Below, one piece after another: positions 14,941 through 22,511 of a stretch of DNA of 22,726 nucleotides. A model generated the notes under the pieces. It had not been told where the DNA came from. It was given only the letters and a program-made list of their open reading frames with translations, and did no database searches. Position 1 is the first letter of the stretch. Each line of letters starts with the position of its first letter. This DNA is from UBA4823 sp034436035 (GTDB lineage Bacteria > Chloroflexota > Anaerolineae > Anaerolineales > UBA4823), in contig DAOTVW010000224.1 in the NCBI GenBank assembly GCA_034436035.1, positions 1 through 22,726 on the forward strand, read 5' to 3'. A program made the translations under genes and the position numbers.

Positions 14941-16284
14941 CTATAATTCTCTCAACCTGGGATTAAACACGCGGTCTAACGCATATCCTAACATTGCAAA
15001 CCCCAACCCGGTCATCATTAATAACACCGCCGGTTCCAGCACCCAATAATAATACCCTTTATATAATGCACCATCTACATCAGCGTCATTGATAATTTTT
15101 CCCCAAGTGGGCAAAACCGGATCGCCTAACCCTAGAAGCGCCAGAGACGCCTCCAAAAAGACAAAGGAGGGAATTGAAGAAACCAAACCAGGGATGAGCA
15201 GGGGGATCATGCGCGGAATAAGATAATTAAAAATAATGCGGGTATTGCTGGCGCCATACGCACGCGCAGCCTCTATATAGCCCGACTCTTTTACTTGCAA
15301 GAAAATAGCACGGTAGCTCTTAATCGAGCCGGTGAAAATACTTAATAAAATTGTTGCGCCTAAAATCACCCAAATACTGCGCGAATAAAATGTCCCCACC
15401 ATAATTAATATCGAGAGGAAAGGAAGCACCAGGTTAATTTCAGTAATGCGTTGGATTAAGGCATCTACCCATCCACCATACCATGTGCCAATGGCAGCGA
15501 AGATCATGGTCAATACCAATGTGCCTAATGAAGCCAACAACCCAAAAGCCAAAGCGATCGGTGTTCCCCACAGCAGCGGCAAAACCAAATCGCGCCGGTT
15601 ATTGTCAGTGCCTGCCAGACCAAACAATTTCCCATGCAACACAAACTCCGCATCGAGATCTGAATTGTCCTCAAATGCTGCCCCATTAATCACCAGCTGA
15701 TACTTGCCCTTAAGTGGCTGAGGGGTGGTTTGGTTGGGATCGCTAAACAAACCAATGATCGGATTCTGCCCATTCAATTTTCGAGTAAGTTTTTCATCTT
15801 GAGCAAACCGATAGGTTAATTGATGGCTGACACCAAAATTAGCAACCTTGATAGTACGATTATCCGGTGTGATCCATTGGATGGAAACAAACGGTTGTTT
15901 CGTCTCATAAGACGATTTGAAATAGAGGATCAACTCTTGGGGAAAATCATCATAGGAATAGTCAAATGTATAAGTGATGTCAATTGTGGAGACACCACCC
16001 CCCGGATGATTGACAACCTTCTCCATTTGTCCATTAGCGCTGCTCACTGCAAAAGATATGGGTTGTTTTTTCTTCGAAAAAAGATTGTACCAGGAGGGAG
16101 GGGCATATTTCGGGTTCTGATACCACACCTCCTCACCACCACGCCATTTGCGGATAGCTTCTTGGTAAGGTATCGTAATCATTGTATAAATCGCTACCGC
16201 GACCAATATCAAGATTACAAAAATTCCCACAATCGCAGAGGGGTATTGTAATATTTGCTTGAAGGAGGTTTTGATGGTGTTCAT
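14941..16284 (-). CDS. DppC-like ABC permease with a large extracytoplasmic insert
   Basis: This 447-aa permease is about 150 residues longer than ordinary DppC/OppC. A first membrane helix (about 16-38) is followed by a hydrophilic, beta-rich segment of about 170 residues (45-215) with no counterpart in standard members. The permease core follows: a degenerate GTDxxGRD motif (GLAGTDNNRRDLVLPLLWG, 222-240), helices from 242 to 440, and the EAA coupling loop at about 331-360 (SGYIEAARAYGASNTRIIF). The C-terminal NPRLREL is typical. The insert should face outward, where the binding protein docks. It is translated 8 bp after the DppB-like gene and 5 bp before the DppD-like ATPase. Substrate unknown; peptide-like by family. 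Confidence 0.88.
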   Translation of the reverse strand: MNTIKTSFKQILQYPSAIVGIFVILILVAVAIYTMITIPYQEAIRKWRGGEEVWYQNPKYAPPSWYNLFSKKKQPISFAVSSANGQMEKVVNHPGGGVSTIDITYTFDYSYDDFPQELILYFKSSYETKQPFVSIQWITPDNRTIKVANFGVSHQLTYRFAQDEKLTRKLNGQNPIIGLFSDPNQTTPQPLKGKYQLVINGAAFEDNSDLDAEFVLHGKLFGLAGTDNNRRDLVLPLLWGTPIALAFGLLASLGTLVLTMIFAAIGTWYGGWVDALIQRITEINLVLPFLSILIMVGTFYSRSIWVILGATILLSIFTGSIKSYRAIFLQVKESGYIEAARAYGASNTRIIFNYLIPRMIPLLIPGLVSSIPSFVFLEASLALLGLGDPVLPTWGKIINDADVDGALYKGYYYWVLEPAVLLMMTGLGFAMLGYALDRVFNPRLREL

Positions 16285-16292
16285 AGTAGCGA

Positions 16293-17405
16293 TTAACTCC
16301 CGACTTTAACGCGTGGGTCAACCAGGGCGTAAACAAAATCCAGTAAGAAGACCGTGATAGCTAACAGATAAGCATAGATGATCGTAGAACCAACAATAAC
16401 CGGTATATCAAACAAGCCAATGGCGCGATAAAGAGTACGCCCCAAGCCAGGCCAGAGGAAGACCGTCTCGGTAATGATAGCACCAGTCCAAATGCCAATT
16501 AATAGCAATGCAAAATTGGTGATGATGGTGGGCAAAGTGGGGCGCAGGATATAACGGCGTTCGATATCTTTTTGCGGCAGACCCTTGGCTTTTGCCATTT
16601 CGACATAATCTTCACTAGAATAAATCAAAAAAAACGTTCGCCAATTATAGATGCTTAAAAATAAGGAACTAATGATCAAAGAGGAAGCAGGCAGGATTAA
16701 GTGTTTCAATACACTCAACGCATAATCAAGCGGGTTATTAGGCGGGGGAACATCTACCATCCCCCCAAAAGGAAGAATTTTTAAAATTGCAGCAAAGATA
16801 AGGATGAAAAAAATACCGTAAAACCACGGTGGTGCAGCAGAGGTTGGAGAAAGCGCAATAACCACTTTATCCCAAAAACTGCCATATTTTCGCGAGAGGG
16901 ATAGGGCAATAAAAATACTGACAAAGAATAAACTTAATTCAGACGTGCCCATTAATAACAACGTTGCCGGCAACCGTTCCAACAAAATCAGCCGCACTGT
17001 TTTCGAACCGCTATCACTGGTCATATTAATTGCCCGTCCTAGCCGTAAGGTGAGTGCATTGCTGAGATAACCAACGGTGCGCACAAAAAGGGGTTTATCT
17101 AGCCCCATTCGTTTTTCTTCCAAACTGATACGTTCTTCGATAAGTTTTCGGCGTACATCCGGGCTGAGGTTACGCGATTTCGGATCGGCAGCCATTTGCA
17201 TGGTAACACGCTCTTTGATTTCCCCTTTCATGATTTGATCCACATAACCACCCATATTGGCAATGAGGATTGTGAGATAAATACCTATCACAACTGTGAT
17301 AAACAGGGTGATTAAACGTACAACCGTATAGCGTAAGACACGAAAAAAAGTGGTATTAGAAAATCGTTTCAAGAGTGGGATCTGCTTTTGTCCTTCAGAT
17401 TCCAT
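16293..17405 (-). CDS. DppB-like ABC permease
   Basis: This 370-aa permease is the partner of the DppC-like protein. The first helix lies at about 25-50, followed by a charged extracytoplasmic segment (about 52-110, ending KRMGLDKPLFVR). Five more helices follow between 140 and 360. The EAA loop reads EDYVEMAKAKGLPQKDIERR (265-284), then YILRPTLPTI. It ends LVDPRVKVGS, the usual family tail. The start at 17403-17405 has AAGGA six bases upstream. The gene lies 83 bp after the substrate-binding protein gene, with a strong hairpin in the gap. Confidence 0.9.
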   Translation of the reverse strand: MESEGQKQIPLLKRFSNTTFFRVLRYTVVRLITLFITVVIGIYLTILIANMGGYVDQIMKGEIKERVTMQMAADPKSRNLSPDVRRKLIEERISLEEKRMGLDKPLFVRTVGYLSNALTLRLGRAINMTSDSGSKTVRLILLERLPATLLLMGTSELSLFFVSIFIALSLSRKYGSFWDKVVIALSPTSAAPPWFYGIFFILIFAAILKILPFGGMVDVPPPNNPLDYALSVLKHLILPASSLIISSLFLSIYNWRTFFLIYSSEDYVEMAKAKGLPQKDIERRYILRPTLPTIITNFALLLIGIWTGAIITETVFLWPGLGRTLYRAIGLFDIPVIVGSTIIYAYLLAITVFLLDFVYALVDPRVKVGS

Positions 17406-17436
17406 TATTATATCCTTGGTAAACCTGATTTTGAGG

Positions 17437-17465
17437 GAGGAGATAAGGACATGCCTTATCTCCTC
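17437..17465 (-). terminator. Perfect 12-bp hairpin between binding-protein and permease genes
   Basis: GAGGAGATAAGG pairs perfectly with CCTTATCTCCTC across a 5-nt loop. It sits 23 bp after the binding-protein stop codon. There is no T-tract on the minus strand, so it is more likely a 3'-end stabiliser or partial attenuator that lowers permease expression relative to the binding protein than a full terminator. Confidence 0.65.
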
Positions 17466-17488
17466 ACAATCGACAAGCTCAAATGAAA

Positions 17489-20056
17489 TTAGGGAATGGT
17501 GACAAATTCAATTGAGGCAAAAGTTGGGAATGCCACGGGGAGTGGTACCACTGCAACCTCAATCTTATTCGAACCAGCCTCCAGTTTCGCAGTGAGATCA
17601 GCCGGCAGTGTGATGCGGAAATGACCGTCTTCCACCGCCTGAGCCTCTCCGATGGTGACTACTTCATTCTTTGCGTTATAAAGCAGATACTTCACCGTCT
17701 TGATCTCGGATTGCGGGTAAGGTTGATCTTTGAAAGTGATCATGACATCGAAGCTTGCTTCAGAATTGATTTTCACCTGTGCATCGCCTTCGATTTGGAC
17801 ATCCGCAATCTTCGGCTCACCAAACTGCGCCCAACGATCCGCTAGATCAGGATAATCATCGAAATGCTTGAGGGTCAAGGTCTTTTCGGTCAGGAAAGCT
17901 TTATCCAGATAATATGGACCAGTCCCCAACCAGAAATGACCATGATCACCGTACCATTTCTTCAAGCTCTCATAGCGCGCCTTGGCTTCATCGGCCGTCA
18001 CGAACTGACTCATTGTGTTCGCATACGGGATATAGGATTCACCCGCAGCCTGATCGAGGTACTTCGCTAAGATCTCCAAACTTGGTCCACCAACATAGCT
18101 GGTTTGCTCTACCTTCTTCGCATCGGCTTTATCAGCGGAGTAAGCAAGTTCCTTATTTTCTTCAGCCAGGTTCGCAATCGCAGTAACTTCCCAGGGGGCT
18201 TCACCCAACAGGTAATTGGGCCAGAGAGTGGTAACATTGAGCTCCGCATCTTGATAATAGAAATCGGTATAGTATTCGATAACGAGTGGGTCTGTGGAGA
18301 CGATCTTTACGCCCTTGAAGGAGGACATAAAGGATTCAAAGTTAGGCACGGCCGCTTCGTCATATATAGCGCTCTCTTCTTTAGCCCGATCAAAGGTCAG
18401 GATCAAAGCCATCACGAAGTCAGCTGGGGAGAGGGGGCTGCCATCATGCCATTTGACTGTCTTGAAGAGGTCGGCTGGATAAGTGACAACGCTTTTGATC
18501 TTAGCGGTCATACCATCCGGGGCTTTCTCTTTGGCGGTGATGAATTTCTGATCCTTCGCATTCCAATCTACCCATGCGTCTTCAGGGACTTTAATTTCGG
18601 GTGCAAAATCGAGGGTAACCCAATCATGCGTCTTGCCTACCGGTAACCCTTCCAATGCAGTAACCGCACCTTTTTCAATGCGCAGCGGCCAAACCAAGCC
18701 GGTGTAGGGGTCGTACATCACCCCACCACTGGTGGTCGCACGTACAGCCGCCTGATCCCATGCCCAATTACTGCCTGCAATGGGGTTCCATGGTTCAGTA
18801 AAGAGATCGGGTTCTGCCCATTTGAGTTGACCACCTTCTTGTTCTTTGAAGCGAACGGTATAGGGCCAGATCTGGGCACCTTCGATACCCGCCGCCAGGT
18901 CGTAAGTCACTTCCACTTTCGGACTGTAGGGAGCATAGTTCTTACCATCGATCAACCAAACTTGCAGAGAATCCTGCAATGCCAGCTCTAAGGCTTTCTT
19001 CATCATCTGGGTGCGCTCATCGAGGGTCTTGAAGTTGCCGTTCGCCAGATCGTCGCCTAATTTCTGGAATTCTGGATCGGGTTGATTAGCTTGAAAAACC
19101 GAAAGGCCCTGAATAGAAGAGGGCAAATACATCTGTTGGAACATGTCTTTTTCGTCGCGGCTCAAAACCGTTGAGCTCCATGCTGCTGTGTAGATATGCC
19201 ATTTCCCTTCGGTTGGATCAGAACCAATCCAGATTGGGCTGGCTTCACTCGATTTCTTATATTGACGATCAACGGTAAAACCAATGCTTTCGAGTTGGTT
19301 TGCCACATAATCCCCGATCGGTTTACGGGTGCCATCACTATCGGGGCGGATAAGGAAGATCAACGTAACTGGCTTGTCTTTGTAGGTCCATTTACCATCG
19401 ACTAATTTTGCGCCTAAGCTTTCCATCTCCGCGGAAATCACTTCTTTGGCTTTGTCTAAATTGTATGCATACTTGGATTCCAGTTCCCGGGCGGTATCCA
19501 CAAAGTTTGCATATTCAGGACCATTGGTGATAATGGGCAGCCATTTTGGCAGACTTCCGCCACCGTAAATTTCCTGGTTAAGGTAGTTGCGGTCAATCAG
19601 CCAGTTCATGGCTTCGCGGATTTTTCTATCTGCAAAGGGGTTTAAGTTTCCATCTTTAAATTCGGGTCCCGCCGGGTTGAAAAGCAAGTCATAATACAGA
19701 CCATTGGCTTGGGCATAGCTTAACCCAGCGTCCTTAATTGCCGGAAAATCCGCCGAGGAAAGCCCTGAGGCATACACATCAATCGTTCCAGCCTGCAATT
19801 GGGTGATCGCCTGTTCTTGTCCAACCACCGAGAAGACGATTTCATCCAACCAGCCACCCTTCCGTGTAACGGGTACTTTTGTGGGAGTTGGAACTTCGGT
19901 AGGGGCTTCCGTCACCACTGCTTCAGTCGGTGCTTCGGTAGCGGGAGCTTGCGTTACTTCCGCCGTCGGGGTTGCCTGTGGTTGACAGGCGCTCAGTATA
20001 AACGCTGCAATGATAAGTATACTGAGCATCGTGAATAATTTTGCGTGAGTTTTCAT
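17489..20056 (-). CDS. Circularly permuted family-5 substrate-binding lipoprotein with C-terminal beta domain
   Basis: This 855-aa lipoprotein has a signal peptide with lipobox LSAC (Cys24), then a Pro/Thr/Glu-rich linker (25-66). The SBP_bac_5 fold is present, but its halves are in swapped order. Residues about 68-400 correspond to the usual second half: LDEIVF, then QAGTIDV, NPFADRKIREAMNWLIDR, YNLDKAK and QLESIGFTVD. Residues about 408-745 correspond to the usual first half: GGQLKWAEPD, VKWHDGSPLSPADFVMALIL and GTGPYYLDKAF, then GEPKIADV. The cut falls in the linker that normally joins GKPKL-type to DEIVF-type sequence. Residues about 748-855 form an extra beta-sandwich-like domain. Typical family members have 500-600 aa. 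It probably captures peptides or similar ligands for the permeases just downstream. The start has GGAGGA nine bases upstream (GGAGGAGAAACA ATG). Confidence 0.88.
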   Translation of the reverse strand: MKTHAKLFTMLSILIIAAFILSACQPQATPTAEVTQAPATEAPTEAVVTEAPTEVPTPTKVPVTRKGGWLDEIVFSVVGQEQAITQLQAGTIDVYASGLSSADFPAIKDAGLSYAQANGLYYDLLFNPAGPEFKDGNLNPFADRKIREAMNWLIDRNYLNQEIYGGGSLPKWLPIITNGPEYANFVDTARELESKYAYNLDKAKEVISAEMESLGAKLVDGKWTYKDKPVTLIFLIRPDSDGTRKPIGDYVANQLESIGFTVDRQYKKSSEASPIWIGSDPTEGKWHIYTAAWSSTVLSRDEKDMFQQMYLPSSIQGLSVFQANQPDPEFQKLGDDLANGNFKTLDERTQMMKKALELALQDSLQVWLIDGKNYAPYSPKVEVTYDLAAGIEGAQIWPYTVRFKEQEGGQLKWAEPDLFTEPWNPIAGSNWAWDQAAVRATTSGGVMYDPYTGLVWPLRIEKGAVTALEGLPVGKTHDWVTLDFAPEIKVPEDAWVDWNAKDQKFITAKEKAPDGMTAKIKSVVTYPADLFKTVKWHDGSPLSPADFVMALILTFDRAKEESAIYDEAAVPNFESFMSSFKGVKIVSTDPLVIEYYTDFYYQDAELNVTTLWPNYLLGEAPWEVTAIANLAEENKELAYSADKADAKKVEQTSYVGGPSLEILAKYLDQAAGESYIPYANTMSQFVTADEAKARYESLKKWYGDHGHFWLGTGPYYLDKAFLTEKTLTLKHFDDYPDLADRWAQFGEPKIADVQIEGDAQVKINSEASFDVMITFKDQPYPQSEIKTVKYLLYNAKNEVVTIGEAQAVEDGHFRITLPADLTAKLEAGSNKIEVAVVPLPVAFPTFASIEFVTIP

Positions 20057-20129
20057 TGTTTCTCCTCCAAAATAAAGTGGTTTTTTGATCTAAAGATTTG
20101 GTTTTGTTTCGATTCGATGCTTTCTAGAT

Positions 20130-20140
20130 ATCACCTCCTT
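20130..20140 (-). promoter_or_regulatory. Orphan Shine-Dalgarno-like sequence at the predicted mRNA 5' end
   Basis: The minus strand reads AAGGAGGTGAT, an 11-nt match to the complement of the 16S rRNA tail. No ATG, GTG or TTG follows at usable spacing. It lies about 75 nt upstream of the binding-protein ATG and within 2-3 nt of the predicted transcript start, the arrangement of mRNA-stabilising STAB-SD elements known from Bacillus cry3A. Confidence 0.55.
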
Positions 20141-20148
20141 CTCAAGAA

Positions 20149-20178
20149 ATTATATCACTGTATATTTTAAGATGTGAT
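20149..20178 (-). promoter_or_regulatory. Strong promoter of the permuted-binding-protein importer operon, overlapped by an inverted repeat
   Basis: On the minus strand an extended -10 TGATATAAT (TATAAT at 20149-20154) is preceded at 18 bp by ATCACA (20173-20178, 4/6 match to the -35 consensus). The inverted pair ATATCAC (20152-20158) and GTGATAT (20174-20180) covers both elements, with half-sites centred two helical turns apart. A further ATATCAC lies at 20128-20134. This could be an operator for an unidentified regulator. Confidence 0.65.
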
Positions 20179-20260
20179 ATTTTATATTCACTACATATAC
20201 TCCGAAGCATATCAACATTTTACCAGATTAGGTTTCTCATTTCCAGTTTGACATTAAGAT

Positions 20261-20289
20261 AAAAAAGGTGAGGTTTGTCGTCCTCACCT
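20261..20289 (-). terminator. Intrinsic terminator of the upstream importer cassette
   Basis: On the minus strand AGGTGAGG pairs with CCTCACCT (8-bp stem, 8-nt loop) and is followed immediately by TTTTTTATCTT. It lies 17 bp after the stop of the DppC-like permease gene and separates that cassette from the promoter of the next one. Confidence 0.85.
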
Positions 20290-20306
20290 AATTCTTTCAA
20301 GAATAA

Positions 20307-21338
20307 TTATTGCGTGCCCCTAAGGCGGGGATCAAGCGCATCGCGCAAGCCATCACCCAAAAAGTTAAAGGCAAACATGGTAATAGCAAGTGCCAGGGCG
20401 GGGAAAACCGCTTGATTGGGATAAGTGCGGATTACTTGCGAACCATCCGATATCATCGAACCCCATGAAGGGGTAGGAGGATTTACGCCTAAGCCAATGA
20501 AAGAGAGAAACGCTTCTGTTGAAATATATCCCGGTATCGCCAGCGTTTCAGAGACGATTAATGGACCAACGATATTCGGAAGGATATGGCGAAACATGAT
20601 GCGCAGATTCGATGCGCCAATCGTTCGGGCAGCCTCAATAAATTCTTTTTCTCGCACAGAAAGAACCTGTCCACGCGTTAATCGTGCCATCGTTTCCCAG
20701 GCAGTCAAACCAATGCCAATAAATATAAATAGCATCCCCCCCATTTTTGCATCCAGTTGACTAATGGAATAGGCGAAAGTGCCTGGTTCTATACGGGTTA
20801 ATGTCGAGCGAAAGAATGCTAAAAGGAGGATGATAAAGAGCAAACTGGGGAATGCGTAGAGGACGTCAACAATTCGCATCATGATATTGTCAACACCACC
20901 GCCAAAATAGCCAGAAATACTGCCATAAATCGTCCCAATCAAAAGGCTAATGATGGGGCCTATGAAAGCCACCGTCAAAGACACTCTTGCTCCATATACA
21001 ATGCGGGAAAATAAATCCCTGCCAACATAATCAGCGCCAAAGAGATAGTGACTTGAAAGTCGGGCGTACGGTTTCATGGTCGGGAAAAGATTAAGGACCC
21101 ATTGCGGGACAACATTTTGATCGGTGAGGATTTGTTTTTCATAACTAAAAGGAGCAATTTGGGGAGCAAAAACCGCCATAATAATTAATATCAGGACAAT
21201 CGTCCCCCCTAGAACCGCAGCCCGATTCCGTACAAGCCTCCGCAAAGCATCCACCCATAGACTTTCCCTCTTTTGCGTGAGCGGCACTCCACCAGCTGAA
21301 AACTTTTTTGATTCTAATTTAATCGTTTCTTGAGACAT
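20307..21338 (-). CDS. DppC/OppC-like ABC permease (upstream cassette)
   Basis: This 343-aa permease is of the peptide/nickel class. A cytoplasmic N-terminus (SLWVDALRRLVRNRAAVLGG) precedes the first helix (about 42-62). A moderate outer segment contains the FGADYVGRDLFSRIVYGARV motif, the intact family version of GTDxxGRD. Five further helices follow, with an EAA loop EKEFIEAARTIGASNLRIMF and the typical ending DALDPRLRGTQ. It lacks the large insert seen in the downstream cassette's DppC homologue. The start has GGAGG near the ATG (GGAGGCAAAATG). It follows the DppB-like gene by 35 bp and is followed by an intrinsic terminator, so it closes its operon in this window. Confidence 0.93.
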   Translation of the reverse strand: MSQETIKLESKKFSAGGVPLTQKRESLWVDALRRLVRNRAAVLGGTIVLILIIMAVFAPQIAPFSYEKQILTDQNVVPQWVLNLFPTMKPYARLSSHYLFGADYVGRDLFSRIVYGARVSLTVAFIGPIISLLIGTIYGSISGYFGGGVDNIMMRIVDVLYAFPSLLFIILLLAFFRSTLTRIEPGTFAYSISQLDAKMGGMLFIFIGIGLTAWETMARLTRGQVLSVREKEFIEAARTIGASNLRIMFRHILPNIVGPLIVSETLAIPGYISTEAFLSFIGLGVNPPTPSWGSMISDGSQVIRTYPNQAVFPALALAITMFAFNFLGDGLRDALDPRLRGTQ

Positions 21339-21373
21339 TTTGCCTCCATTACCTTTTTAAGAGAGCTTCTTGA

Positions 21374-22429
21374 TCAATCATAGCGGATGCGTGGGTCAAG
21401 ATAGGCATAAATAATATCTACAAATAAATTGGCAATCACCAAAAACACCGCGTAGAGTAAGATTGTTCCCATGATTACCGGGTAATCCCGATTAGTGATA
21501 CTTGTGACAAAATACTTACCCATACCAGGGATACCAAATACCAATTCCGTTACAAACGTACCGGTGACCAGGGCAGCGAACATCGGACCCACGATAGTTA
21601 CAACGGGGATCAACGAATTCTTTAATGCATGGCGGGTGATCACCAGTTGTTCCTGCAAACCTTTTGCACGTGCGGTACGGATATAGTCTTCTCGAATAGT
21701 CTGCAACAAGCTCGCGCGGGTCAAACGGGCAATAACAGCTGAACTGCCCAACCCCAATGCGACAGACGGCATAATCGCGAATTTAAAATAATCCCAGCCA
21801 ATATGAGCAGGCAGGAATCCAAGAATATAAGGTGGTTTCGCCCCCCATCCTGTTGGCGGTAACCATTTCAACGTGACACCAAAAATCCAAATCAAAATCG
21901 GCCCTAAAACAATTACCGGCACAGAAACACCGAAAATCGCCACACTCATGGAGATATAGTCGAAAATTGTATTTTGTTTCAAAGCAGCAATAATGCCCAA
22001 TGGCATTCCAATAATCAGTGCAACAAGCAGCGCCATGGTACCAAGCTGAGCAGAGATAGGTAATTGCTGGCGGAATATATCATTCACAGTTCGGCTGCGG
22101 GATGAATAGGATGGACCAAAATTCATCCACTTTATCCACGTATTACCAATCCGGGCTGTGATTAAATAATCATCTTGCAGAGTACCTTGTGGAGCTTCTG
22201 CGGTAATACGAGGAACAAAAACATCGTAAAGATATTGTAAGTATTGTTTCCATAATGGATCATCTAAATGATAGCGACTTTCCAAGTTCGCCATGATCTC
22301 AGGAGGCAAAGCTTTTTCGCGATCAAATGGACCACCTGGAACAGCATGCATCAGTCCAAATGTGATAAAAGAGACAACGATTAACACAACGACGAGATAA
22401 ATCATCCTGCGGGCAATATAACGGCCCAT
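21374..22429 (-). CDS. DppB/OppB-like ABC permease (upstream cassette)
   Basis: In this 351-aa permease the first helix is LVVVLIVVSFITFGLMHAVP, followed by the family signature PGGPFDREK. An outer segment of about 90 residues (to about 120) is longer than in minimal OppB. Five more helices follow, with the EAA loop REDYIRTARAKGLQEQLVIT then RHALKNSLIPV, and the end YAYLDPRIRYD. The start has GGAGGA at good spacing (GGAGGAATTAAATG). It forms a heterodimer with the DppC/OppC-like product. No ATPase gene is seen in this cassette within the window; either it lies beyond the right edge or the ATPases of the neighbouring cassette are shared. Confidence 0.93.
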   Translation of the reverse strand: MGRYIARRMIYLVVVLIVVSFITFGLMHAVPGGPFDREKALPPEIMANLESRYHLDDPLWKQYLQYLYDVFVPRITAEAPQGTLQDDYLITARIGNTWIKWMNFGPSYSSRSRTVNDIFRQQLPISAQLGTMALLVALIIGMPLGIIAALKQNTIFDYISMSVAIFGVSVPVIVLGPILIWIFGVTLKWLPPTGWGAKPPYILGFLPAHIGWDYFKFAIMPSVALGLGSSAVIARLTRASLLQTIREDYIRTARAKGLQEQLVITRHALKNSLIPVVTIVGPMFAALVTGTFVTELVFGIPGMGKYFVTSITNRDYPVIMGTILLYAVFLVIANLFVDIIYAYLDPRIRYD

Positions 22430-22469
22430 TTAATTCCTCCGAATTAATTTTCCGGGTTCATGAAATAAT

Positions 22470-22500
22470 TTTGGATGGGAGGGTGTTCCTCCCATCCAAA
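22470..22500 (-). terminator. Perfect 13-bp hairpin between binding-protein and permease genes (upstream cassette)
   Basis: TTTGGATGGGAGG pairs perfectly with CCTCCCATCCAAA across a 5-nt loop, 11 bp after the binding-protein stop. The minus-strand flank ATTATTT is only a poor T-tract, so partial termination or mRNA stabilisation is more likely than a full stop. It has the same placement and design as the hairpin at 17437-17465. Confidence 0.65.
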
Positions 22501-22511
22501 TACCAGAAAAA

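Noticed and set aside
17489..20056. Two fused or frameshifted conventional binding-protein genes
   Set aside because: One uninterrupted frame with a single signal peptide; each half is present only once, which fits permutation rather than fusion of two complete proteins.
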